Assembly: GCF_900177815.1 (NCBI RefSeq) | Contig: NZ_FXAZ01000001.1 | Span: 1,550,001 to 1,614,000, forward strand | Direction: 5' to 3' | Source of the DNA: Paenibacillus aquistagni | GTDB lineage: Bacteria; Bacillota; Bacilli; Paenibacillales; Paenibacillaceae | Length of the DNA: 64,000 nt | In this document: positions 18,342-26,827 of the stretch, in pieces | Layout: every line of letters starts with the position of its first letter | Numbering within the stretch: the first letter of the stretch is position 1 | Position numbers and translations under genes: made by a program | Notes under the pieces: model-generated | The model's database searches: none | What the model was told of the DNA's origin: nothing | Seen by the model: only the letters and a program-made list of their open reading frames with translations

Positions 18342-19228
18342 GGGAAGGATTCCCCTTTCTTCTTCGTAATCCGAATGTTGTCAATTAGACGCGTGCTGCC
18401 AAAGCGAACCGCAAGCGCAATTAGCGTATCCGCATCTTGAGCTGGAAGAAGCGTATCTTCTGACAGCCTCTCAAGGGATGGGAAGGATATGACTTCCACA
18501 TACTCGATATCAGCAAGCGGCGCTTGACTTATCCTCTCAATAATACCAGCTTTCACCTGCTCCACAGCCAGCACATCTTCCTCCAGCTTGCCGACTGCCT
18601 GTAGCAAGGATTGAGACAGCATCAAAGCTTGTTTACGCTGCTCTGGAGACAAGTACACGTTTCTTGAGCTGAGCGCAAGCCCATCTGCTTCTCGAACAAT
18701 TGGACAAGGCACGATTTCAACGTCCATATTGAGATCTGCAACCATTTGAGTCAGGACTGCTACCTGCTGAGCATCCTTCATGCCAAAGTAGGCGCGAGTC
18801 GGCTTCACCATGTGGAACAGCTTCGATACGACTGTTGTTACGCCATCAAAGTGGCCAGGACGCGAGGCTCCGCAAAGCAAGCTCGTCAGTTCAGAGACAG
18901 CCACTTTCGTCTTGGTTGTCGTCGGATACATTTCCTCAACAGTTGGCAAAAATGCGATATCAACCCCAGCACGTTCTGCTGTCGCCAAATCCCGTTCCTC
19001 ATCTCGCGGGTAGCGATCCAAGTCTTCATTAGGGCCAAATTGAATCGGATTTACAAAGATACTCAGCACAGACAAGTCATTTTCTTGACGAGAACGCTCC
19101 AATAGGCTTGCATGTCCTTGGTGGAGATATCCCATCGTTGGAACAAAGCCAATCGAAGAGCTGGGCTGCTCCACCTTATATGTTCTAATCGCAGCGACCA
19201 GCTCTGCTACTGTACGAATGACTTTCAC
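18326..19228 (-). CDS. panC: Pantothenate synthetase
   Basis: Joins pantoate and beta-alanine with ATP. 300 residues with the nucleotidyl-transferase motif [13 protein letters not shown] (HxGH), [28 protein letters not shown] and [14 protein letters not shown]. The frame runs back to 19279, but AAAGGTGGAG lies 7 nt before a GTG at 19228 where the family sequence (KVIRTVAEL) begins, one base after the panB stop. So GTG is chosen as the start and panB-panC translation is coupled. Confidence 0.94.
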   Translation of the reverse strand: MKVIRTVAELVAAIRTYKVEQPSSSIGFVPTMGYLHQGHASLLERSRQENDLSVLSIFVNPIQFGPNEDLDRYPRDEERDLATAERAGVDIAFLPTVEEMYPTTTKTKVAVSELTSLLCGASRPGHFDGVTTVVSKLFHMVKPTRAYFGMKDAQQVAVLTQMVADLNMDVEIVPCPIVREADGLALSSRNVYLSPEQRKQALMLSQSLLQAVGKLEEDVLAVEQVKAGIIERISQAPLADIEYVEVISFPSLERLSEDTLLPAQDADTLIALAVRFGSTRLIDNIRITKKKGESFPCSVK

Positions 19229-19229
19229 T

Positions 19230-20096
19230 TCATGACTCCACCTTTCTATGCCCATACAGGCTTTCAAGCACCTGATCATCCGCTCGGAATGTATGCTCCG
19301 GTGCTGGGAAGGAGCGCCCCTTCACTTCTTTTACATATTGGGACACACTGTCTCTAATAACAGCACCAAGATCCGCATAGGTCTTCACAAAACGCTTTTC
19401 ACGATAAGACGGCGTATACTTCAAGATGTCATGGAACACGAGCACCTGTCCATCCGTTACTGAACCCGCACCAATGCCTATTGTAGGAATGCTCAGCTTC
19501 TTCGAGATCATCTCTGCAACCTGCTCCGTTACAAGCTCAAGCACAACGGCGCATGCGCCTGCTCGTTCCAGTGCCAGGGCATCTTGAAGGAGACGCTCTG
19601 CATCCTCACGTGTCTTGCCTTGAATCCGATACCCGCCGATCTGGTGAACAGCTTGAGGCGTTAATCCAATATGGCCAACTACAGGGACGCCAGCCTTCGT
19701 ACAGGCATCCACCATTAATGCGATTTCAACGCCGCCTTCCATCTTAACTGCATTCGCATGACCTTCCTGCATGAGTCGACGCACACCACTTAGGGTCTCG
19801 CTCACCGTGCTGTTGTAGGTCATGAACGGCATATCCGCAACCACGAAGGTATTAGGAGCACCTCGTCGAACCGCTCTTGTATGATAGACCATGTCATCGA
19901 TCGTCACAGGCAGGGTGGAGTCGTAGCCAAGCACAACATTACCTAGCGAGTCTCCTACCAGAATCATATCAACCCCTGCTTCTTCCACGAGCGCAGCAGA
20001 AGGATAATCGTAAGCTGTGACCATCGTAATCGGTTCGTTCTTCTCCTTCATCTGCTTCATCTTCACAATGCTGAGCGGCTGTTTGTGTGCTGCCAT
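19230..20096 (-). CDS. panB: 3-methyl-2-oxobutanoate hydroxymethyltransferase
   Basis: First committed step of pantothenate synthesis: transfers a hydroxymethyl group from methylene-tetrahydrofolate to ketoisovalerate. 288 residues. Family motifs: VTAYDYPSAALVEEAG, DMILVGDSLGNVVLGY, VKMEGG, GHIGLTPQ and GIGAGSVTDGQVLVFHD. Two ATGs lie six bases apart; AAGGAG is 9 nt before the second (20096) and only 3 nt before the first (20102), so the second is used. It follows a long structured leader with a terminator (see 20097-20345), so expression is probably controlled in that leader. Confidence 0.95.
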   Translation of the reverse strand: MAAHKQPLSIVKMKQMKEKNEPITMVTAYDYPSAALVEEAGVDMILVGDSLGNVVLGYDSTLPVTIDDMVYHTRAVRRGAPNTFVVADMPFMTYNSTVSETLSGVRRLMQEGHANAVKMEGGVEIALMVDACTKAGVPVVGHIGLTPQAVHQIGGYRIQGKTREDAERLLQDALALERAGACAVVLELVTEQVAEMISKKLSIPTIGIGAGSVTDGQVLVFHDILKYTPSYREKRFVKTYADLGAVIRDSVSQYVKEVKGRSFPAPEHTFRADDQVLESLYGHRKVES

Positions 20097-20345
20097 TCTC
20101 ATCAGCTCCTTTTCATCGGACTTCTCTTTTTAGTTTGCGCAAAACAAAAAAACCTTTTAGTGTTTCCACCAAAAAGGTCCCAAAGCAAAAAAGAGGTCGC
20201 ATGCGACGCACTTTCTGTCTCGGTCCCCACGGCTCAGAGCAGAATTCGCTGCAATAACAAGGAATATGTACTTGTCTGTCAGCATTGACGCTTTGTTTTG
20301 CGAGTGCAGTTCTTTTCAGATACCGCCTACGTGCCTAGTATAGCA
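20097..20345 (-). promoter_or_regulatory. Structured 5' leader of panBCD with promoter-like -10
   Basis: On the - strand a TATACT (20337-20342) follows birA, without a convincing -35 box. About 240 nt of leader come next, with several small hairpins (GCACTCGC / GCG-TCAATGC; ACAAG / CTTGT; GCAG-CGAATT-CTGC), a palindrome GTCGCATGCGAC (20196-20207) running into six T, and then a true terminator just before panB. A conserved RNA named the pan motif has been described upstream of panB in some Firmicutes; I could not match its consensus here, so that link is inference. A terminator between a promoter and its gene points to attenuation. Confidence 0.5.
20145..20178 (-). terminator. Intrinsic terminator or attenuator directly before panB
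   Basis: - strand ACCTTTTTGGTG-GAAA-CACTAAAAGGT (one bulged base, one G-U pair) is followed by seven T. It lies about 50 nt before the panB start, so it either ends birA transcripts or attenuates panBCD. Confidence 0.75.
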
Positions 20346-20362
20346 AAAAATAAATCGTTTCA

Positions 20363-21331
20363 CTACAAAAAGTGAACATCCCCTGAGAACACTTTACGAT
20401 ATTGTCCGTCACGGCCAAGCAGCACCAGCGCACCGCTCTCATCCAAGCCCTGCGCAACACCATTTACTTCTCCATAAGGGGTGTTTACACTTATCGTACG
20501 TCCTATCGTTATGCTTTGTGCTTCCCAAAGCGTACGCACTGGCCCGAATCCTTGCTCCTCATACAATTGGTACAGCTGTTCCCATTCATAGAGAATCTCG
20601 GCGACCAAAGTGGCACGGTCTATCTCTTTGCCAGAGGCAATCTTGAGCGAGGTGGCTTTATCCTTAATCCCTTCTGGATAATCCTGCTCATCCAGATTCA
20701 CACTTATGCCGATCCCTGCAATGACACTGAGCAGACGCTCATCTTCAGCGAAGGACTCAAGCAGAATTCCGCATATTTTACGCTCGCCAACCAGTAGATC
20801 ATTCGGCCATTTGATGCCGACATCAACAGGAACTACACGCTTAATCGCTCTGCACACGGCAACAACCGTCAACAGTGTAAGATGCGGCGTGAATTGTAGC
20901 GGAATCTTCGGCTTCAGCACCATACTCATCCATATCCCTTTGCCTGGCGGTGAGTGCCATGGACGGTTCTGACGTCCCCTGCCTGACGTTTGCTCCTCCG
21001 CAAGCACGAGCGCGCCTTCTTGCGCCCCTTCTTTTGCCCAAGACAAGGCTTCGTTTTGTGTCGATTCCGTTTTGCTGCGAATTCTGAGCTGTCGGCCAAA
21101 TCGACTCGTTTTGAGCTTCAGCAGCAGCGTACGCTCATCAAGTCGAGTAGGCTGCTGAATCAGGCGATATCCAAGCTTCGGCACAGCCTCAAAGTCGTAG
21201 CCCTTGGCTCGTAAACGATTGATTTGTTTCCATACTGCTGTACGCGATATATTCCATTCTTTGCTAATCTCTTCACCTGATATATATTCATCAGGATGAT
21301 TCTGAAACCATTCCAGCAAACGATCACTCAT
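20363..21331 (-). CDS. birA: Biotin-[acetyl-CoA-carboxylase] ligase / biotin repressor
   Basis: Bifunctional protein: attaches biotin to carboxyl carrier proteins and, as biotinyl-AMP complex, represses biotin genes. 322 residues. An N-terminal winged helix (EYISGEEISKEWNISRTAVWK, about 14-34) is present, so it can act as a repressor. Catalytic motifs are SGRGRQNRPWHSP and KWPNDLLVGERKICGIL; a C-terminal SH3-like domain ends the protein. AAGGAG lies 8 nt before the ATG at 21331; a GTG three codons earlier is rejected because it overlaps that site. Order cca-birA-panB is as in B. subtilis. Confidence 0.95.
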   Translation of the reverse strand: MSDRLLEWFQNHPDEYISGEEISKEWNISRTAVWKQINRLRAKGYDFEAVPKLGYRLIQQPTRLDERTLLLKLKTSRFGRQLRIRSKTESTQNEALSWAKEGAQEGALVLAEEQTSGRGRQNRPWHSPPGKGIWMSMVLKPKIPLQFTPHLTLLTVVAVCRAIKRVVPVDVGIKWPNDLLVGERKICGILLESFAEDERLLSVIAGIGISVNLDEQDYPEGIKDKATSLKIASGKEIDRATLVAEILYEWEQLYQLYEEQGFGPVRTLWEAQSITIGRTISVNTPYGEVNGVAQGLDESGALVLLGRDGQYRKVFSGDVHFL

Positions 21332-21490
21332 AATAAACACTCCTTCCTATACAACATATAGTTGAGTTCATAAGCAAAGAAAAGAATGAAACCTATTTCT
21401 CTGATCCCTTGGCATGTCTGCCGTTTTTTCTTAAAAGAAGCAGAAGCTACCAACTGTTGTCAAGGGAAGTTTCTTCTCCGATCATCAGGC

Positions 21491-22891
21491 TCAAGCGCCA
21501 TGATGCGCACGAAGCCACTGCTCAGCCTCCTGCAGCAGAAGCTCCGCTTCGTTCAGGAGCAAGCCCTCTGCCGTCTTCAGCCATACATGCTCCAAGCATG
21601 CGCGGACCCAAGGTCCGCCTTGACGAGTCGTGACGGCAAGGAGGTCCTTGCCGCTCAGCTTAAGCTGAGCAAGCGACTTGGCAGGCATCGCATCGATCCA
21701 TGCCGATGCGTGCTCATATAGAACGTGCATGCCCTCATGCTGATAAGAGGGCAGCACGGATACGTCTTGGCCAAGGGCAGCGCGCATGCCTGCACGCGCT
21801 TCCCGCTTGGCCGCACATGGCGCGGCCGCCTCCGCCAAGGCGCGGCTGCACGCAAGCGCTCCGCGCACGGCGTTCTCGCCATAGGCAAGAAGCGCCTGCG
21901 CGACAGCGAGCCGCATAGGAGCAAGCTCCCCTTGCGCGGCTCGCCCGCTTGAGACGGCCGGCCGGTACGCATGTGCGGCCGCCTCAAGCCTTGCGAAGGC
22001 TGAGAGGACGCTCACGATGGCGTCCTGCTCCGCCTTCGAGAGCCGCAGCGCTTTCGCGTCCTGCGCTGCGGCTTCAGCGGTCGCGCCAAGGCCTATCGCG
22101 ACCGCCGCCAAGCGCTGCTCGGGCGTATCTACCCGCCCGAGCGCGCCGTAGACGGGCAGCCATGCCGGCCCGTCCTCCCGACCATAGATGCGAAGCGGCT
22201 CCTTCGTATGCCTAAGCACGCCGCTTCGCACCAGCATGCTCCAGCCCTTGGCAGGATCAGGGCCTGCTGTCAGCTTCCACAGCTCATCGCACACGCGTTC
22301 CATCGCAATGTGGCGAAGCAGCGTTTTCTTCGCCATGATGCCCCGCCATACACTCTTTGCAAGCCGCATGCGAAGCACCGAGGCGAAGCGAATGCCTCTA
22401 AGCATGCGCAGCGCATCTTCTGCATATCGTTCCTCTGCTTGTCCCACGGCACGGATCCATCCATGCTCTAGGTCGGCTGCCCCGTGGAACGGATCATGCA
22501 ATTGCCCATACCGGTCCATCGCGATCGCATTCATTGTATAGTCCCGCCGCCTAAGATCTTCGCTCAGATCCTGAATATAATGGACTTCAGAAGGTCTGCG
22601 ATAATCGGAATAACCAGCTTCTGATCGGAAGGTCGTCACCTCAAAGGTATAGCCATGACGAACAACGGTCACCGTTCCATGCTGGAGTCCAGTTGGAATC
22701 ACTCGCTCAAACAAGGAAGCCACGCGCGCAGGCTCTGCGGACGTGGCAATGTCAACATCATGAACGGGTCGATCGAGCAATGCATCCCTAACGCATCCGC
22801 CTACCAAATACGCTTCATACCCGTGGGCTTCAAGCACCTTTATCACTTCATAGGCTTCCTCAAACAATGAATCCTGCTGCGATCGCTTCAT
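21491..22891 (-). CDS. cca: CCA-adding tRNA nucleotidyltransferase
   Basis: Adds or repairs the 3' CCA of tRNAs without a template. 466 residues, longer than the ~400 of B. subtilis Cca. The N-terminal half is canonical: LVGGCVRDALLDRPVHDVDIA with the GG motif and DxD metal site, RRRDYTMNAIAM, and ERYAEDALRMLRGIRFA. The C-terminal half is unusual: bases ~21750-22250 are strongly GC-rich and encode an Ala/Arg-rich stretch unlike the flanking genes, before ending in a more typical tail. The catalytic part appears intact, so activity is expected. It lies between bshA and birA as in B. subtilis. Confidence 0.93.
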   Translation of the reverse strand: MKRSQQDSLFEEAYEVIKVLEAHGYEAYLVGGCVRDALLDRPVHDVDIATSAEPARVASLFERVIPTGLQHGTVTVVRHGYTFEVTTFRSEAGYSDYRRPSEVHYIQDLSEDLRRRDYTMNAIAMDRYGQLHDPFHGAADLEHGWIRAVGQAEERYAEDALRMLRGIRFASVLRMRLAKSVWRGIMAKKTLLRHIAMERVCDELWKLTAGPDPAKGWSMLVRSGVLRHTKEPLRIYGREDGPAWLPVYGALGRVDTPEQRLAAVAIGLGATAEAAAQDAKALRLSKAEQDAIVSVLSAFARLEAAAHAYRPAVSSGRAAQGELAPMRLAVAQALLAYGENAVRGALACSRALAEAAAPCAAKREARAGMRAALGQDVSVLPSYQHEGMHVLYEHASAWIDAMPAKSLAQLKLSGKDLLAVTTRQGGPWVRACLEHVWLKTAEGLLLNEAELLLQEAEQWLRAHHGA

Positions 22892-22936
22892 TCATAATGC
22901 TCCTTTTGTGTTTTCATTGATCATTTCTTACCACCC

Positions 22937-24103
22937 TTAATCCTCGCACAGCGGAACCTCAGTTGACACTTCTCTGCCTAGTACGCGGTGATAGATCTGC
23001 TCATATTCCCAAGTGATCTTATCATTGCAGAACACATGCTGGGCTCGGTACAAGCAGGCTTCCTTCATGCGAGTGGCCAGCTGGTCATCGCTAAGCAGCA
23101 GAGCAGCATATTCCGCCATTTTCTCCGTATCCCCAATCGGAGCCAAGAACCCGGTCTCCCCATGAGACACCAGCTCAGGCACACCACCGGTAATCGAACC
23201 AATCGTCGGCACACCGCAGGCCATCGCTTCCAAGGCAACAAGCCCAAAGCTCTCCTTCTCTGATGGAAGCAAGAGCACATCCGCAAGAGAAATCACTTGA
23301 GCAATCTCGTCTTGCTTGCCTAAGAAATGCACACGATCCTCTAGGCCCAGCTCACGAATTCTGCATTGAACCTTCGGCATATCCGGTCCTTCACCAACCA
23401 GCATTAAGCGAACAGGCATCTTTTCAGCAACGCGCTGAAATACATCTACTACATCGGATACTCTCTTCACAGGACGGAAGTTCGAGATATGCATCATGAT
23501 CTTCTCATGAGGATAAGCGAACTCCGAGCGAAGGTGCGAGATTTCTCTCGGATAATAGACACGTTTATCGATAAAATTATACGTTAAATCAATATCTCGC
23601 GTAATATCCAACAGATCCCTCGTCTCCCGAATGAGATCTTGCGATACCGCCGTCACTGCATCACTTTCATTAATGGCAAAACGGATCATGTCTTTTAAAG
23701 ACTCGTCTTGCGCAAGCACCGTTATATCGGTGCCATGAAGCGTAGTCACAACCTTTAGATTCGGATGCGCCAGCTTCTTCGCAAGATACGCACATACCGC
23801 ATGAGGCACTGCGTAATGAACATGTAGAATGTCCAGGTTCTGCATATTGGCCACCTGCGCCATCTTGCTCGCCAATGACAAGTCATAAGGTGGATAGCGA
23901 AACACATAATAGTCATTCACATCAACTTCATGATAATGAATGTTCTTTTGAAAAGTAGTGCCTAATCGAAATGGAATATTATGAGTAATAAAGTGAATTT
24001 GATGTCCTCGTTCGGCGAGCAGCTTGCCAAGCTCTGTCGCTACAACACCTGATCCGCCTAAGGACGGATAGCATGTAATGCCAATTTTTAGTCCATCGCC
24101 CAA
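22937..24103 (-). CDS. bshA: N-acetyl-alpha-D-glucosaminyl L-malate synthase
   Basis: First step of bacillithiol synthesis: GT4-family transfer of GlcNAc from UDP-GlcNAc to L-malate. About 388 residues. The family N-terminus KIGITCYPSLGGSGVVATEL, VVTTLHGTDITVLAQD, and the EX7E donor-site motif EKESFGLVALE are clear. The frame opens at 24139, but AAAGGAGG lies about 8 nt before a TTG at 24103 that gives the expected N-terminus, so TTG is taken. Bacillithiol is the low-molecular-weight thiol of Bacillales, which supports the taxonomic call. bshB1, the next enzyme, lies just upstream on the same strand. Confidence 0.93.
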   Translation of the reverse strand: MGDGLKIGITCYPSLGGSGVVATELGKLLAERGHQIHFITHNIPFRLGTTFQKNIHYHEVDVNDYYVFRYPPYDLSLASKMAQVANMQNLDILHVHYAVPHAVCAYLAKKLAHPNLKVVTTLHGTDITVLAQDESLKDMIRFAINESDAVTAVSQDLIRETRDLLDITRDIDLTYNFIDKRVYYPREISHLRSEFAYPHEKIMMHISNFRPVKRVSDVVDVFQRVAEKMPVRLMLVGEGPDMPKVQCRIRELGLEDRVHFLGKQDEIAQVISLADVLLLPSEKESFGLVALEAMACGVPTIGSITGGVPELVSHGETGFLAPIGDTEKMAEYAALLLSDDQLATRMKEACLYRAQHVFCNDKITWEYEQIYHRVLGREVSTEVPLCED

Positions 24104-24236
24104 GACGTTCCCTCCTTTAATCTTCTGCTGGCTGAACAATTAGAGGAACCTGACCAGCTCTGTTCTCTCGGAGTCGCTAGTTGTTGATTGACTGCAATTA
24201 GAGAGGGTGTGAATTGCCAATAAGAAGGATATCGTC

Positions 24237-24953
24237 TTAACGTAATGTTTCATTCTTATAGGGCAAGAAATATGAAACGGCAAACGGACCCTTTGATATG
24301 AATCCTTCCGCTAGCAGCATGCCGCGGCCTTGCCCAAGAAGGCTGTCCCTTGCCTCCACTCGCTCTACATAGCCCTGCGTTAAAGGTGTTGCCACTGACT
24401 CTGAACCGATCGGTGTAAATTGTGACTGATAGGCACGCAGCGCCATGCGCTTTTGCTCATAGAACTCCGACACATCCACCACTAGATCGGCCTGTACCGT
24501 ATCATTGATAAAATAGTAATAGGCTTGCTCAACCGTATGGGCTGGCAATTCAGGCATATAGCGTCTTAGCTTCGCATTAAACACTGCCTCTTGAACGATG
24601 CGCGAGCACATTACATGATCAGGATGCCGATCCTCCCAATACGGAGCGAATACAAGCTTAGGCTTGTGCTTTCTAATAATGGCTACGACAGCATCAATAT
24701 GCTCCTTGATGAGCTGCAAGCCGCGATCAGGAAGACCAATCGTTCCTCTAACATCAAGGTTGAGAATACGACTCGCTTCCTGCGCTTCCTCTTGCCTAAG
24801 CTCAACGCTGCCATTCGACGACATCTCCGCGTAGGTCAGATCATATATGCCGATCCTGCACCCGGCCTGCTGATGCTTGGCCAATGTTCCGGCCATGCCA
24901 ATCTCCACATCGTCAGGATGCGCTCCAATAGCGAGAATATCGAGCTCGATCAT
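24237..24953 (-). CDS. bshB1: N-acetyl-alpha-D-glucosaminyl L-malate deacetylase 1
   Basis: Zinc deacetylase of the LmbE/PIG-L family; removes acetate from GlcNAc-malate, the second bacillithiol step. 238 residues. Metal motif AHPDDVE at residues ~11-17, GTIGLPDRGL, and the distal HPDHVMCSRIVQEAVFNAKL with its histidine ligand. The ATG overlaps the stop of mgsA (TAATG), so the pair is coupled. The BshC ligase gene is not in the window. Confidence 0.94.
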   Translation of the reverse strand: MIELDILAIGAHPDDVEIGMAGTLAKHQQAGCRIGIYDLTYAEMSSNGSVELRQEEAQEASRILNLDVRGTIGLPDRGLQLIKEHIDAVVAIIRKHKPKLVFAPYWEDRHPDHVMCSRIVQEAVFNAKLRRYMPELPAHTVEQAYYYFINDTVQADLVVDVSEFYEQKRMALRAYQSQFTPIGSESVATPLTQGYVERVEARDSLLGQGRGMLLAEGFISKGPFAVSYFLPYKNETLR

Positions 24954-25378
24954 TAGGCTTCATCGACTCCTGGCTTATATTTGTTCGGCAGTTCTCTCCA
25001 TGCGAATTCTCCGCGCTCTAACGCCTTGACTAGAATCTCAGCTGTCGCAATATTGGTCGCGACTGGGATTCCTTGAACATCGCACAAACGAAGCAGAGCA
25101 ATAATATCCGGTTCGTGAGGCTGTGCCATTAACGGATCACGAAGGAAAATAATCAGATCCATCTCATTTCGAGCAACTAGTGCGCCGATCTGTTGATCGC
25201 CGCCGAGCGGTCCGGATTCAAAACGATGAATGGTCAAATCCGTCTGCTCCATAATTCGAGTGCCTGTCGTACCTGTTGAGAACAACTGATGACCTTCAAA
25301 TACTTTTTCGTACGCGATGACAAAGTTCACGATCTCTGATTTCTTACGATCATGTGCAATAAACGCAATGTTAAGCAT
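24953..25378 (-). CDS. mgsA: Methylglyoxal synthase
   Basis: Converts dihydroxyacetone phosphate to methylglyoxal and phosphate, a glycolytic overflow valve. 141 residues. Visible motifs: [26 protein letters not shown] (phosphate binding), [12 protein letters not shown] with the catalytic aspartate, and [24 protein letters not shown] precedes the ATG by 6-7 nt. It is coupled to bshB1 by a one-base overlap. Methylglyoxal is detoxified with bacillithiol help, so joint expression of mgsA, bshB1 and bshA makes sense. Confidence 0.96.
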   Translation of the reverse strand: MLNIAFIAHDRKKSEIVNFVIAYEKVFEGHQLFSTGTTGTRIMEQTDLTIHRFESGPLGGDQQIGALVARNEMDLIIFLRDPLMAQPHEPDIIALLRLCDVQGIPVATNIATAEILVKALERGEFAWRELPNKYKPGVDEA

Positions 25379-25490
25379 ACTATTCTCTCCTCCAGCCTGC
25401 CCTAGTAAGTTGTATTTTCATCATTTTAGCCGCAATTGCAGTGCGCTGAATGGTGTTATTATTATCGTATCTGTCTATGTCTTGTGAAGA

Positions 25491-26294
25491 TCAATCCATC
25501 AAATGCTCGAAGCCGTATACGAGTTCATGAAGCTCCATAACCTTCTTAACAGCCAGATTGACACCTGGCATGTATCCTGCACGCTCATAGGAGTCGTGAC
25601 GAATCTTAAGCGATTCGCCATGCCCGCCAAAGATCACTTCCTGCTGTGCGAAGATGCCTGGCAAGCGTACGCTGTGAATCCGAAAGCCATTGTAGTAGCC
25701 GCCGCGTGCGCCTTCAATCTTCTCTTCTTCGTTCGGATTGCCTTGGCGTCGCTCCTCGCGCACCTCTGAGATCAGTTCTGCCGTCTTAACAGCCGTTCCG
25801 GATGGCGCATCAAGCTTCTGATCGCCATGATACTCAATAATCTCTACATTAGGCAGATACTTCGCCGCTTGCTTAGCAAACTGCATCATCAAAAATGCTC
25901 CGATCGAGAAGTTCGGAGCGATGATTGCACCAATACCCTTGTCCTTGCACAGCGTGCGAATGTCATCGATCTCCTCTGTAGACAGGCCCGTTGTTCCTAC
26001 AACAGGACGAACCCCATGCTGGATGGCCGTCACCGTGTTCTTCATAACAGATGAAGGTGTTGTAAAGTCAACAATCACATCGGGCTTCGTGGAAAGCAGC
26101 GCTTCCTCAAGTTGGGAGGTTACGATAATACCTGTCGTTTCCACTCCGACGAGACTGCCTGCGTCCACTTCACCAGCAGAATGATCAACTGCAGCAACAA
26201 GCTCCAGCGCATCATCTTGCAGCACCATCTTTACAACTTCCTTACCCATGCGGCCGCCTGCACCGACGACACCAACTCGAATGCGATCTCCCAT
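25491..26294 (-). CDS. dapB: 4-hydroxy-tetrahydrodipicolinate reductase
   Basis: NAD(P)H-dependent reductase of the lysine and diaminopimelate pathway, also feeding dipicolinate in spores. 267 residues. Rossmann motif GVVGAGGRMGKEV at the N-terminus and the active-site signature EYHGDQKLDAPSGTA; the catalytic His and Lys (His four residues before Lys) are present, although the usual second histidine is glycine. The frame opens 12 codons earlier; AAGGGGAAG is 7 nt before the ATG at 26294, which begins two bases after the upstream gene's stop. Confidence 0.95.
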   Translation of the reverse strand: MGDRIRVGVVGAGGRMGKEVVKMVLQDDALELVAAVDHSAGEVDAGSLVGVETTGIIVTSQLEEALLSTKPDVIVDFTTPSSVMKNTVTAIQHGVRPVVGTTGLSTEEIDDIRTLCKDKGIGAIIAPNFSIGAFLMMQFAKQAAKYLPNVEIIEYHGDQKLDAPSGTAVKTAELISEVREERRQGNPNEEEKIEGARGGYYNGFRIHSVRLPGIFAQQEVIFGGHGESLKIRHDSYERAGYMPGVNLAVKKVMELHELVYGFEHLMD

Positions 26295-26296
26295 GC

Positions 26297-26674
26297 TTAC
26301 ACTTCCCCTTCTTTGTCTATTCTCGTCCAACGATCGGCATCTCTTGTATTGAACTTATGCATGACTTCATCATGCGCTTTAGTGAGATCAATCCCTAAAG
26401 AGTTGGCAAAGCACAATAGAATGAACAAGAGGTCACCCAGCTCAAGTGCAATGGAATTATCCTCTTCCTCAGGTTTCTTTGGCTTCTCGCCATATGCGTG
26501 ATTGACTTCACGCGCGAGCTCTCCCGCTTCCTCTGTTAGGCGCGCCATCAAGGCCAATGGACTGAAGTACCCTTCTTTGAATTGCGAAATGTACGCATCC
26601 ACTTCACGCTGCATTTCAGCGAGCGGCTTCTTGCGAAGCGTATCTAGAAATTCCTTATGGTTGCTTGTATTCAA
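26297..26674 (-). CDS. MazG-like nucleotide pyrophosphohydrolase (YpjD type)
   Basis: Small all-alpha NTP pyrophosphohydrolase, thought to clear non-standard or excess nucleotides. About 125 residues. The metal-binding MazG core is seen in ARLTEEAGELAREVNHAYG and the later IALELGDLLFILLCFAN (EExxE and ExxD patterns). AAGGGG lies 5 nt before a TTG at 26674; a GTG 14 codons earlier has no ribosome site. B. subtilis ypjD lies in the same place before dapB. Substrate is unknown. Confidence 0.85.
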   Translation of the reverse strand: MNTSNHKEFLDTLRKKPLAEMQREVDAYISQFKEGYFSPLALMARLTEEAGELAREVNHAYGEKPKKPEEEDNSIALELGDLLFILLCFANSLGIDLTKAHDEVMHKFNTRDADRWTRIDKEGEV

Positions 26675-26760
26675 GGTATCCCCTTCTTCTATTATGTAGC
26701 ATTTTAATACAGTCACATGTATTAACTATGTTATCTCAAAGCACACTGGAAAACAAATGC

Positions 26761-26789
26761 TTTTTATCCCTGGTTGATTTCGATATACT
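26761..26789 (+). promoter_or_regulatory. Candidate promoter of the YitT-family gene
   Basis: TTTTTA (26761-26766), a 17-nt spacer and TATACT (26784-26789), with the gene's ATG 39 nt further on. The -10 box is good, the -35 box poor. Confidence 0.45.
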
Positions 26790-26827
26790 AAGAACGCATG
26801 AGAATAATGGAGTGAAGGAGACCTACT

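Noticed and set aside
20140..20345. T-box riboswitch before panB
   Set aside because: The GGTGGAAAC stretch only partly resembles the T-box sequence, and no specifier loop or AG bulge could be placed.
21750..22250. Mobile element or foreign gene insertion in cca
   Set aside because: No terminal repeats, target duplication or transposase; the frame of cca continues through.
21655..22541. Several long antisense frames over cca
   Set aside because: They arise from the GC-rich patch, where stops are rare in all frames; none has a ribosome site or recognisable product.
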